A model generated the notes under the pieces. That model did not search any database. It was not told where the DNA came from and saw only the letters and a program-made list of their open reading frames with translations. A stretch of 64,000 nucleotides of DNA from Pectobacterium actinidiae (GTDB lineage Bacteria > Pseudomonadota > Gammaproteobacteria > Enterobacterales > Enterobacteriaceae), in assembly GCF_000803315.1 (NCBI RefSeq), contig NZ_JRMH01000001.1, positions 744,001 to 808,000 on the forward strand, read 5' to 3'. Position 1 is the first letter of the stretch. Each line of letters opens with the position of its first letter. The translations under genes were made by a program, and so were the position numbers. Shown here one piece after another: positions 17,852 through 26,075 of this stretch.

Positions 17852-17874
17852 CAGGCCGCCATCATGGCGGCCTG
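17852..17874 (+). terminator. Hairpin downstream of azuC-like gene
   Basis: CAGGCCGCC (17852-17860) pairs with GGCGGCCTG (17866-17874), a 9-bp GC-rich stem with a 5-base loop. The following bases are TGTATTTAT rather than a clean T-run. It may be a structured part of the RNA or a first, weaker terminator. Confidence 0.55.
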
Positions 17875-17886
17875 TGTATTTATGGG

Positions 17887-17926
17887 GATCCGAGAACCGC
17901 TATAACGTGGTTCTCGGATCTTTTTT
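17887..17926 (+). terminator. Strong rho-independent terminator
   Basis: GATCCGAGAACC (17887-17898) is perfectly complementary to GGTTCTCGGATC (17909-17920), followed by six T (17921-17926). The orientation ends plus-strand transcripts, so it defines the 3' end of the azuC-like RNA. Confidence 0.9.
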
Positions 17927-17935
17927 GTGGTGAGA

Positions 17936-19801
17936 TTACTTCGTGCTGTAGACCGGAACGGCCGTCACTTCTGGCACGGCATCGGTCAGGTAAGCACCGG
18001 CTTCGCTGCTTCTGACTTCATTTTCATCAATAAAGCCATAGAACACGCCCTGCGACGCGGAAGCACCGCGGATTTCTGCATCTCCACGCATTTGCGCATT
18101 GCCGGACAGCACAATACCGCGCTCAAACGCCCCCGGTCCCATGAAGACCGTATGCAGTCGCGCATTATCGCGTACCACGGTATTACCCTGTAGCACCGTC
18201 AGGCCGCCGACAACGGCGCGACCTTCCACTGTTCCGCTCAGAATCGTCGCACGATCTTCAATTCTGGCGTTATCTCTTACCGTCCCGCCGATGACGCGAG
18301 CATAAGGCCCGACATACGCGGTAGGGGCAACATTTGCTGAGTTGGATACCCAGCCGCCGCCATTTGCGTGACGAGAACCGTTAGCGGTTGGATTCGGGGC
18401 ACCAGGCTGGCTGCCTTCCGGCCAAACACCGGTGAAATCAGCCATCCACGGGTAGCGGTAAAGGGAGTAGTAAGCCTGATCCCACTTGATCTTTTGCATT
18501 TGCGACGGCGTGCCCATCACCACCATGTAAATGCCGAGATCGTCCTGACGGATAGTGAAATTCTTCACCGTGGCTGATGCGCCGCGCTGCAATTCACTGT
18601 AGCGAGAAACGCCGTCCGAACCGATGGCAACAATACCCCAGCGCCAGTCGGAATTCGGTTGCGGCATGGTTGCCGGATCGTTTTTCAGCCCAGGTAAGCG
18701 GGTAATGGCCGATTTACTTTGCACCATGCCACGGAATTTAACGGTGATTTTCGTCGCACCGCTTTCTGGGATAAGTTTGACAATGTTGTAGCCTAACTGC
18801 TGCGGAGCCTGATCGAACGGTACGGAGAAGCGGCGAAGGCTGGCGCTGGCACCGACAACGGGTTCAAGCGCGGTGGTTCTCAGCAAACGGTCGGCGTTAT
18901 TCTGGTTGGGTTGAACCGCACCATAGCTGCCGTAGGTTGAGCGGTAAAAACGGCCACGGTCGAAACCGTCTGGATCGACGTAATCCCAGTTGACGTTGTG
19001 CATCGCCCAGTCGCCGAAGACATCGTTGAATTCAGATTGGCTCCAGCCCATGTTGGTGCGCAGAATAGATAGCGGATCGGCGGTAGACTGACCACTTTCG
19101 CCCCATTTCGGCGCTTTTGCCCACATATCGTTGATGGCACTGTAGCCAAAGCGGTTTTTCAGGTATTCCATAAACTGCCAGTTGCAGTAACGGTTACGTG
19201 TTGAACCCAGATAAATATGCGAATAGTTGACCTGCATTTCCGAACAGTGTGCCGACGTACCGCGGAATTCATCCATCTGGTGCGTCATCCAGTTCGCGTG
19301 GGATTCCCAAATCCAGCCAACGTAGTTATCGCCCGTACTCTGGAAGCCGCCGGTTTGCCCTTGCAGCGCATGGGTAAATTCGTGTGCCAGTCCCCAGTTA
19401 TCTTTGAGTGACGCAGGGCCGATCCACATACCCATGCTGCCACCACCCGCAATCCCCCCGCTAAGCCCAAAGGTCGGGTCGATGTGAATATTGGCTTTAT
19501 ATTTCACGCTCTGTTTGCAATAAGGCTCGGGGAACTGAATTTGGTTAATAAATTTATCCCAAATTTGTTCCAGTTTCTGCCCTGCGGCAACCGCATCATT
19601 ACGGTTAACGTCGTTATTATTCCAGCGGAAAGCAAAGTGCTCAGTCTGGTATTTCACGGAAGGCATATCGGTGATGGAATTATCCACCTGCCAGTTGCCC
19701 GCGGTACAAGCCTCAGCAGCGTTTGCCGTATTGACCATCAATGCGCCACTTAAAACGAGTAGACAGTTTAGCGGCGTGAGAAGTGTTTTTATTTTTGGCA
19801 T
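17936..19801 (-). CDS. svx: Svx-like secreted virulence protein (HExxH metalloprotease-like)
   Basis: This 621-residue exported protein has a signal peptide to about residue 28 (TANA-AE). It resembles Svx of Pectobacterium atrosepticum, a type II-secreted virulence factor related to Xanthomonas AvrXca. A zinc-metalloprotease motif HEFTH (residues 140-144) sits in a conserved WGLAHEFTHALQG stretch, with WIWESHANWMTHQ following. The C-terminal part (about 500-600) consists of short imperfect repeats (YARVIGGTVRDNARIEDRA-like) that suggest a left-handed beta-helix. The start at 19801 is chosen for its AAGGA ribosome site; an ATG at 19819 would add six residues. It is monocistronic. Confidence 0.8.
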   Translation of the reverse strand: MPKIKTLLTPLNCLLVLSGALMVNTANAAEACTAGNWQVDNSITDMPSVKYQTEHFAFRWNNNDVNRNDAVAAGQKLEQIWDKFINQIQFPEPYCKQSVKYKANIHIDPTFGLSGGIAGGGSMGMWIGPASLKDNWGLAHEFTHALQGQTGGFQSTGDNYVGWIWESHANWMTHQMDEFRGTSAHCSEMQVNYSHIYLGSTRNRYCNWQFMEYLKNRFGYSAINDMWAKAPKWGESGQSTADPLSILRTNMGWSQSEFNDVFGDWAMHNVNWDYVDPDGFDRGRFYRSTYGSYGAVQPNQNNADRLLRTTALEPVVGASASLRRFSVPFDQAPQQLGYNIVKLIPESGATKITVKFRGMVQSKSAITRLPGLKNDPATMPQPNSDWRWGIVAIGSDGVSRYSELQRGASATVKNFTIRQDDLGIYMVVMGTPSQMQKIKWDQAYYSLYRYPWMADFTGVWPEGSQPGAPNPTANGSRHANGGGWVSNSANVAPTAYVGPYARVIGGTVRDNARIEDRATILSGTVEGRAVVGGLTVLQGNTVVRDNARLHTVFMGPGAFERGIVLSGNAQMRGDAEIRGASASQGVFYGFIDENEVRSSEAGAYLTDAVPEVTAVPVYSTK

Positions 19802-19887
19802 AAATCCTTTTCCTAGCATGAATATTGCTAATCAGCCTTATTATTTCACGAGAGGAAATTCCTCATGGATATATAAGACCCATCCCA

Positions 19888-19902
19888 AGGCCATCATGGC
19901 CT
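19888..19902. promoter_or_regulatory. 15-base palindrome upstream of svx
   Basis: AGGCCATCATGGCCT is a perfect dyad around a central C, located 87-101 bases upstream of the svx start. It could be an operator, but no family match is recognised. Confidence 0.3.
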
Positions 19903-19988
19903 ATATCCGTCATCATTCAATCTGCGTGTGTTGCTGCCTACATGCAAAATGAATTGCTCAGGAGCTATTTTGCTTAAGTGAAAAATAT

Positions 19989-20014
19989 ATCGGCCTCTGT
20001 AAGAAGAGGCCGAT
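19989..20014 (-). terminator. Terminator of the permease gene
   Basis: ATCGGCCTCT (19989-19998) pairs with AGAGGCCGAT (20005-20014). On the minus strand the stem is followed by ATATTTTTC. It lies about 40 bases after the stop codon of the leftward permease gene. Confidence 0.8.
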
Positions 20015-20053
20015 TGGATTATAGATTAATTTTTACTTGTTACCTATTTCATT

Positions 20054-21364
20054 TTAAATTTTGGTTATGTTCGAGTTTCCTAAAATACCCGTGGTATTGG
20101 TGTAATGTTTTATTATCCAATAAAGCAGGCTGGCTGCCAGTAACGAATTAAATGCTGGCACGCCCCACTCAAAGGCTAATCCGATGATGGCACCGACAAT
20201 GCTGGCAATAATAGCCGACCAGCCAATCAGCGGTGTTTGGGCGCTATCGGGTAATTGGCCTTCGGCACGGCTGCTCTCGAGCAATGTCTTGTGGGTACGT
20301 AAAATATAATAATCAACCAGCATCACGCCTATAATCGGTGGGAACAGCACGCCTAATAGCGTCAGGAAATCAATAAAGCGATCCAGAATACCCGCTACCG
20401 AAAGCGCTGTGCCGATGAGGCCAATGACCAGCGTGATCGAGACATAGCGTAATTTCTTCCCTGTGACGCCCTCTATCGCATTGGCGATTCCCAAAGAGGA
20501 GGAATAAAGATTGATGTCGTTCACTCTCAGTGTCGAAAATATCACGGCAATCAGCCCGATGCCGCCAGCAGCCTGAGACATGATCGTCACCACGTCTGCG
20601 GTATTGAGCGCGCGGGCAATGATGATGGCGAGACCATTCACCATAAACTCTCCGACGATAATCGACAGCATGGTCATCCAGAAAACGTGTTTGCCTTTTT
20701 GGGAATAGCGCGTCATATCGGGAGTGATCAAACTCGCGACGATACAGCCGCCTACGACCATCGTCGCACCAGCACTAATGGAAATGGCTTCACCGTTAGG
20801 TGCAGAAGCGATCAGTTCAGCAATATTGTGGCCGGAGAGCGTCATGATCGAGATATAGCCGACGACGATGACAAACATTGGCACGGCAATTTTGGCTGTG
20901 AAGCGTAACGCTCTGAAACCAAAGGCAACCAGTAGCGTTAGCGCAATGCCGGACAGGGCAGCAGACCAGCCAAAACCGAGCTTATCCTCCATCGCAAAGT
21001 TAAGCGCTTTGGCGAATACGGCATTCTGAACCCCGAACCAGCCGATGAGGCTAACGGCGATCACCAGCCCAATCAGGACGGAGCCAATACGGCCAAAACC
21101 GCACCAGCGTGCGAGCAGGCTACCCGACATGCCTTCTTTCATTCCCGCATAGCCCAGCCCCAGGGTCACCACGCCAAAAATGACGCTGCCAATAAAGATG
21201 GCGAGAAATGCCTGGCTCAGCGTCATCGAATGGCCGAGCACCGCGCCTAACATAAACTGGTCTAGCGCAGTTAGCATGCCGATGTGCACTAATGCCACAT
21301 TTAAAAAAGGCAGCCGGACACTCAGTGGAACGCGGCTAACCGGGTAGTCATCTATTTTTTCCAT
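20054..21364 (-). CDS. Purine/cytosine permease family transporter (CodB-like)
   Basis: This 436-residue integral membrane protein has about 12 predicted segments, of the nucleobase:cation symporter-1 family (CodB-like). Features include the N-terminal region leading to QFMLGAVLGHSMT, GWFGVQNAVFAKAL near residue 110, and SLITPDMTRYSQKGKH near residue 215. The last is typical of CodB-type permeases (DMTRYSR). It would import a nucleobase or similar compound with a cation. It is 14 bases downstream of a LuxR-type regulator gene and is ended by the terminator at 19989-20014. Confidence 0.8.
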   Translation of the reverse strand: MEKIDDYPVSRVPLSVRLPFLNVALVHIGMLTALDQFMLGAVLGHSMTLSQAFLAIFIGSVIFGVVTLGLGYAGMKEGMSGSLLARWCGFGRIGSVLIGLVIAVSLIGWFGVQNAVFAKALNFAMEDKLGFGWSAALSGIALTLLVAFGFRALRFTAKIAVPMFVIVVGYISIMTLSGHNIAELIASAPNGEAISISAGATMVVGGCIVASLITPDMTRYSQKGKHVFWMTMLSIIVGEFMVNGLAIIIARALNTADVVTIMSQAAGGIGLIAVIFSTLRVNDINLYSSSLGIANAIEGVTGKKLRYVSITLVIGLIGTALSVAGILDRFIDFLTLLGVLFPPIIGVMLVDYYILRTHKTLLESSRAEGQLPDSAQTPLIGWSAIIASIVGAIIGLAFEWGVPAFNSLLAASLLYWIIKHYTNTTGILGNSNITKI

Positions 21365-21378
21365 GTAGATAGGTTCTC

Positions 21379-22068
21379 TTATATAAATTGAATGCCTTTC
21401 TCGATGAGAGAGTTAGGAATATAGCCATCGATCCCAAGATGGCGACAAAATTCTTCAAATTGAGGTAAAGAATGCGCTTCTGCCTTTTGATACATATTAT
21501 ATATTCTGTTCTCTATTGTTTTAGGTGCTACGTTCATTTTTCTGGCTATTTCTTTATTTGATAAGCGCTGTAGTATCAAGAAGATAATATCCAGTTCTGA
21601 TTGGGTGAAAATACTGGTTGTTAACTCGGTTTGTAATGTGGTCGGCTTCTTTTGGTCTATATAGATGAGTGGAGACCGCGTATCCAGAGGTCTGGCATTC
21701 CACATCGTACCAATGCAAAGCTTATTTTCATCAAAGATGGGGATCTTCTCACTGACGAAGGGCGTCAGTGTTTTCTTTCCATACCAATAATGTGTTTCGA
21801 TAACCGTGACTCTTTGCTCACTATTTTCTGTTAGTCTGTCGTGTTCTTTTAAATCGTCAGAAAGCTCCGCCCAACTGGCAGGGAATTCATCATCTAGTCG
21901 TCCTTCAATATCAAAACGCATTGGCGTATTGGTATAAAGGTAAGCGGCTTTATTCATATAAACATGGCGTGATGATAAATCTTTAATACCCCATGGTTCA
22001 TTTAAACATTCCATCATAATAATCAAATTACGAATATAATCAGTTATGTTTGCTTGTGATGATGGCAT
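21379..22068 (-). CDS. LuxR-type (PAS-HTH) transcriptional regulator
   Basis: This 229-residue regulator has an N-terminal sensor region (about 10-120) of PAS-like character (WGIKDLSSRHVYMNKAA). The C-terminal LuxR helix-turn-helix (about 150-215) shows FTQSELDIIFLILQRLSNKEIARKMNVAPKTIENR in consecutive short motifs. No receiver Asp is seen, so it is not a standard response regulator. An AGGAGGG ribosome site precedes the ATG. It is co-transcribed with the CodB-like permease and probably controls it or a metabolic response to its substrate. This pairing is inference from position. Confidence 0.75.
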   Translation of the reverse strand: MPSSQANITDYIRNLIIMMECLNEPWGIKDLSSRHVYMNKAAYLYTNTPMRFDIEGRLDDEFPASWAELSDDLKEHDRLTENSEQRVTVIETHYWYGKKTLTPFVSEKIPIFDENKLCIGTMWNARPLDTRSPLIYIDQKKPTTLQTELTTSIFTQSELDIIFLILQRLSNKEIARKMNVAPKTIENRIYNMYQKAEAHSLPQFEEFCRHLGIDGYIPNSLIEKGIQFI

Positions 22069-22097
22069 CCTGCCCTCCTTAATAGGCCGGAATTAAT

Positions 22098-22511
22098 TCA
22101 GCGGATCAATTTAGCTAAGTAATGTCGAGTATGCTTGTGCGCATATCCCGGTAGGTTTCCATATTCTTTGTAGCCCAATTTTTCGTAAAACCCCTTGGCC
22201 TGAAATCCGAATGTATCCACGTAAGCCAGATGGCAACCACGCTTTAATGCTTCTTTTTCAGCAACTTGCATAAGTTGACGCCCAAGCCCACTTTTACGAT
22301 ATTTCTCACTCACCCAAAGATATTGAACTTCTAATGCGCCCCACCAGGTTCTGGAGATTAACCCTGCGATAATATTGTTTTCATCGTCTTTGAAATTTAA
22401 AAAGAGAGGAGAAATATCAACAGCTTCGTACTGTTCATTGTGTTTCCAAAGGCTTGCTATTACAAACTCTTCCTCATCTGAATCTGGTGTGTTAGTAATA
22501 TTTAGATTCAT
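22098..22511 (-). CDS. GNAT family N-acetyltransferase
   Basis: This 137-residue acetyltransferase has the GNAT fold. The acetyl-CoA-binding motif A is visible as VSEKYRKSGLGRQLMQVAE (about residues 73-91), followed by a motif B region around LAYVDTFGFQAKGFYEKLGYKEYG (in pieces, about 100-122). The length is usual for small GNAT enzymes. It reads in the same direction as the LuxR/permease pair, 30 bases upstream of the LuxR gene. The substrate is unknown. Confidence 0.85.
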   Translation of the reverse strand: MNLNITNTPDSDEEEFVIASLWKHNEQYEAVDISPLFLNFKDDENNIIAGLISRTWWGALEVQYLWVSEKYRKSGLGRQLMQVAEKEALKRGCHLAYVDTFGFQAKGFYEKLGYKEYGNLPGYAHKHTRHYLAKLIR

Positions 22512-23094
22512 TACAATAAAACCTCATTATTAGCACGCTAAATTATACTTCCAATGTGAATGTTTCTTTATCATATAAAACATATTTAGGCAAGAGTGAA
22601 TTTCACTCGTTCTTGGGTTGCTATATTGTTCTATGATAAGAAACATAATCTGATATGTATTGATTGTGTATCTTTATGATAATCAACAAGTAAGCACGTA
22701 TTTGCCTCACCAGGGAAAATACCGGATTATTTATAATAAAAATGGATGTTATATCAAAGATTTTTTTATGAGTGAGTTAATTTTTTTATAATTTTCTTGA
22801 AACCTAATGCCGACTAAACACCGGGAAAGGTTATGATCAATCTGGCTTGAGCCTGAGTTGGCTGTTTCAGACATTCACCTCACCACTTAATACCTCGCCT
22901 TTTTCTATTACGCTAACGGATTTATCCTGCGCTGATTGTCCATAACTCTAAAGATTATGATAACTTCCGCTGTCGTGAGTGCCGGTGCCTTGTGGGCTAA
23001 TAGCAATTTCGTATTAAATTTCAGGAAGATTTTAAGATCTAATGTATCGATCAGTCTATAACCCTTTTACCATGGGTATGACAAAATAAAAAGA
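22512..23094. other. Gene-poor AT-rich region
   Basis: About 580 bases with no supported gene. Short plus-strand frames around 22915-23030 have a protein-like look, but they are broken by stops and cannot be assigned. The region borders the decayed immunity gene and looks like decaying accessory DNA. Confidence 0.5.
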
Positions 23095-23369
23095 TCACTC
23101 AGAGTCTTTAAATAATGGAAGACCTTGAGATTTTCGCCAACATTTTATTTCGTTAAGAATACCTTTTAGTGAATTATCTCTTCCATCAGATAGATAAAAA
23201 AACCATTACCTTCAGGATGAAGTACGATCCTGTCAAAATGCTCAACCAAATTATCTAAATATATTTCTGGTCCCGTTGCTTTAATCCCCATTGGATTATC
23301 AAAAAAACCTGACAAGTAAGAAATAAATGCTTCTTCAGTATAATCCTCAAGCTTTTCTTTTAAATTCAT
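23095..23369 (-). pseudogene. Bacteriocin (colicin E/pyocin-type) immunity protein gene, frameshifted
   Basis: The intact 67-codon frame from 23369 starts like an Im2/Im9-type immunity protein (KLEDYTEEAFISYL, then LVEHFDRIVLHPEGN) but stops early at about 23170. The missing end is present in the -1 frame: SDGRDNSLKGI, then EIKCWRKSQGLPLFKDSE, stopping at 23095-23097. This is the classical DGR..S..GI..E.K.WR...G.P.FK tail. The switch coincides with a run of seven A (23196-23202); one extra base there restores a single frame of about 91 codons. No DNase bacteriocin gene lies beside it. So it is an orphan immunity gene, broken, phase-variable or mis-sequenced at the homopolymer. Confidence 0.75.
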
Positions 23370-23573
23370 ATGTTCACCATTATTGGTCTATCTGGTCCAG
23401 CGGCGATTGCGGCGTTGCTGTTTCAGGCGCTGCCGACGGCATCATCTTCTTACATCATGGCTCGTCAGCTTGGCGGTGATGCGCCATTGATGGCGGGCAT
23501 CATTGCGGTTCAAACTTTAGTGGCGGGAGTTGCGTTGCCGTTTGCCGTTCTTGGACTCACTGGGCTGCTATAA
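23370..23573 (+). pseudogene. C-terminal remnant of an AEC (auxin efflux carrier) family transporter
   Basis: These 67 codons match only the last two membrane segments of AEC/YfdV-type permeases (ALPTASSSYIMARQLGGD, then AGIIAVQTL). Full proteins are about 310 residues. The rest is missing; the immunity gene begins back-to-back with the break point (about 23370). It is therefore a truncated relic, not a functional gene. Confidence 0.7.
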
Positions 23574-23688
23574 ATTTATCGTATGTTCTTTTTGTAACAA
23601 TGCCTTGTTGATTGCATGGTGATTTATTCTTTTTTATCTATTTGTATTTTAAGTCAATTAATCCATTAATTGAAATGGTAATAATAAC

Positions 23689-23707
23689 GCGTATAGTTAT
23701 CATTTAC
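23689..23707. promoter_or_regulatory. Candidate Fur box upstream of fhuE
   Basis: GCGTATAGTTATCATTTAC matches the 19-base Fur consensus at 11 positions, best in the right half (TATCATT). Adjacent TAATAATAA extends the AT-rich dyad. It lies 75-93 bases before the fhuE start. Iron control is expected for this gene family. Confidence 0.5.
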
Positions 23708-23781
23708 TTTTCTGTGCAAATGTTGACAAAAGTTGCCTCAGCATCTCGCCAAAATCACCATCAGTTAACCGAGGATATACC

Positions 23782-25989
23782 ATGTCTTTTAGAGTTACTC
23801 GCGCCGAAAAAACGCGCGTTTGTGATTCTTCGCTGGCCGGAGTAAAACCATTCGGCGTCTCTCTTCTCGCCCTGTTGATCTCAGCCTCTTTTTTGCCTGC
23901 TCAGGCCGCTGCCGAAGAAAGCCCTGCTTCAGGTGATACGCTTGTCGTTAGCGCTAATACCAACGCAGAAGCCAGCGATCCACAGGATTACAGCGTGAAA
24001 GTGACTAACGCCGGAACGAAGATGACGCTGACGCCGCGTGATATCCCGCAGTCGGTGAGTGTCATCAGCCAGCAGCGTATCGAAGATCAGAATCTGCAAA
24101 CGATTGGCGAGGTGATGGCGAACACGACGGGTGTGTCTTCTAAAATTATCGACTCCGAACGTGTGACGTATTTTGCTCGTGGCTTCCGCATCAATAATTA
24201 TCTGTTCGACGGGATTCCGACGGTTGTTAACGAAATCTGGGATTTTGGTGATTCAGGCTCAGACACGGCGATTTACGATCGTATCGAGGTGGTGCGCGGG
24301 GCGACTGGGCTCATGACCGGAACGGGCAACCCTGCTGCTGCTGTGAATATGGTGCGCAAGCATGCGGACAGTCGTGAATTCAAAGGCTCGGTATCCGGGA
24401 GTTACGGCTCGTGGGATAAACAACGGATGGTGGCCGATCTGTCTGCGCCACTGACGGAGTCTGGTAATGTGCGTGGGCGTGTGATTGCAGGCTATCAGGA
24501 TAATGATACCTGGCTTGACCGTTACCACAGCCGCAAAAAATTCCTCTACGGCGTGATTGATGCCGATGTCACAGATTCTACGACGTTGTCGCTTGGCTAT
24601 GATTACCAGGAACACAACACAGATAGCCCAACCTGGGGCGGCTTGCCAACATGGTTTACCGATGGCAGCCCGACTAATTTTGGGCATAAATTTAACCCCG
24701 CACCGAACTGGAGCTACTCCGATAAAACGTCGAGAAAAGTCTTTGCCGATCTGACTCAGCGTTTTGATAACGGCTGGCAGGTGCGTATGAACGGGACGCA
24801 TGGCGAAACCAACTTCGATTCCAAACTGATGTATGCCAATGGTTTCCCGGATAAAGATACCGGAATACTGGTTGATCCGTATGGCTACAATATCGGTGCT
24901 TACGGTGGATGGAATAAAGGAACCCGTAAGGTTGATGCGGTGGATACCTATGCTTCCGGCCCGTTTGAGCTACTGGGACGCCAACATGAGTTGGTGATAG
25001 GTGGCAGCTACAATCGACAACGTAGCCAGTTCTATAACTCGCAATCGACGATCAGCTCGGCAGACATGGGGAATTACTATAACTGGAATGGCAATATTGC
25101 CGAACCAGTCTGGGGTGCTTGGGCTGATTATGAACACTCAACCACGCGCCAAAAATCGCTCTATACCTCGGCGCGTTTCTCTCTGGCCGATCCGCTACAT
25201 CTGATAGCAGGCGCACGTTACACCGACTGGAGCATCATTGGTTCGACGGGTGACACCAGCAATAATCGCGTCACGCCTTATGTGGGTCTGGTGTATGACA
25301 TCAACGATACCTGGTCAACGTATGCCAGCTATACCGATATCTTCCAGCCGCAAACGTATAAAGATATGAATAAAAAATATCTGTCACCGACTACGGGCAA
25401 AAACTACGAAACCGGTGTTAAAGGGGACTGGTATAACAGTCGTCTGACTGCCTCAGTGTCCATTTTCCGTATCGAACAGGATAATGTAGGGCAATCAACG
25501 GGAATCGCGATCCCCGGCGGCGGTGGCGAGTTTGCCTATCGTTCAGTTGATGGTGTCGTCAGCAAAGGGATCGAATTTGAAGTCAACGGTGCGGTGACGG
25601 ACAACCTGCAAATGACGTTTGGTGGTTCGCGCTATGTTGTTGACGATCAGGATGGTCAGTCGGTTAACCCAGAACAGCCGCGCACGTCGTTCAAGCTGTT
25701 TACCCGCTACCAGTTGCCAATGGTGCCGGATTTAACCGTTGGCGGTGGTGTGAACTGGCAAAATGGTATCTGGCAGGAAGGCTCTGGCCCGCAAAACACC
25801 ACGCTGCGTGCCGAGCAGGGCAGCTACGCGCTGGTTAATCTATTTGGCCGCTATCAGGTAACCAAACAGCTGGCGGTACAGGCCAATATCAACAATCTGT
25901 TCGATAAAGAGTACTACGACTACCTTGCACCTTATGCCGTGTATGGTACGCCGCGCAGCGTCTCGATGACCGTCAACTATGCTTTCTGA
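23782..25989 (+). CDS. fhuE: FhuE-like TonB-dependent receptor for ferric coprogen/rhodotorulate
   Basis: This 735-residue outer membrane siderophore receptor has an export signal to about residue 43 (PAQAAAEE) and a TonB box-like DTLVVSA. A plug domain (about 65-180) shows RDIPQSVSVISQQR and EVVRGATGLMTGTGNPAAA, and the beta-barrel ends in VNYAF. Segment by segment it matches E. coli FhuE, for example SREFKG, SPTWGGLP and GRQHELV, and IFRIEQDNV followed by INNLFDKEYYD. It imports hydroxamate siderophores such as coprogen made by other microbes. A GAGG ribosome site precedes the ATG and a Fur-box-like site lies upstream. Confidence 0.9.
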   Translation: MSFRVTRAEKTRVCDSSLAGVKPFGVSLLALLISASFLPAQAAAEESPASGDTLVVSANTNAEASDPQDYSVKVTNAGTKMTLTPRDIPQSVSVISQQRIEDQNLQTIGEVMANTTGVSSKIIDSERVTYFARGFRINNYLFDGIPTVVNEIWDFGDSGSDTAIYDRIEVVRGATGLMTGTGNPAAAVNMVRKHADSREFKGSVSGSYGSWDKQRMVADLSAPLTESGNVRGRVIAGYQDNDTWLDRYHSRKKFLYGVIDADVTDSTTLSLGYDYQEHNTDSPTWGGLPTWFTDGSPTNFGHKFNPAPNWSYSDKTSRKVFADLTQRFDNGWQVRMNGTHGETNFDSKLMYANGFPDKDTGILVDPYGYNIGAYGGWNKGTRKVDAVDTYASGPFELLGRQHELVIGGSYNRQRSQFYNSQSTISSADMGNYYNWNGNIAEPVWGAWADYEHSTTRQKSLYTSARFSLADPLHLIAGARYTDWSIIGSTGDTSNNRVTPYVGLVYDINDTWSTYASYTDIFQPQTYKDMNKKYLSPTTGKNYETGVKGDWYNSRLTASVSIFRIEQDNVGQSTGIAIPGGGGEFAYRSVDGVVSKGIEFEVNGAVTDNLQMTFGGSRYVVDDQDGQSVNPEQPRTSFKLFTRYQLPMVPDLTVGGGVNWQNGIWQEGSGPQNTTLRAEQGSYALVNLFGRYQVTKQLAVQANINNLFDKEYYDYLAPYAVYGTPRSVSMTVNYAF

Positions 25990-26044
25990 CGAGCAACGCT
26001 TTCGGACGCTCGATAATGTCGTCTAAGACTTAAGTAAAACACTA

Positions 26045-26069
26045 TCCCCGCCGACAGCATCGGCGGGGA
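26045..26069. terminator. Bidirectional terminator between fhuE and gudX-like gene
   Basis: TCCCCGCCGA (26045-26054) and TCGGCGGGGA (26060-26069) form a perfect 10-bp stem with a 5-base loop between two convergent genes. It can serve both strands. Confidence 0.75.
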
Positions 26070-26075
26070 ATTCTC

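Noticed and set aside
22900..23035. Possible bacteriocin nuclease fragment on the plus strand
   Set aside because: Stretches such as IVHNSKDYDNFR look protein-like, but they are broken by stops and lie on the strand opposite to the immunity gene; too weak to claim.
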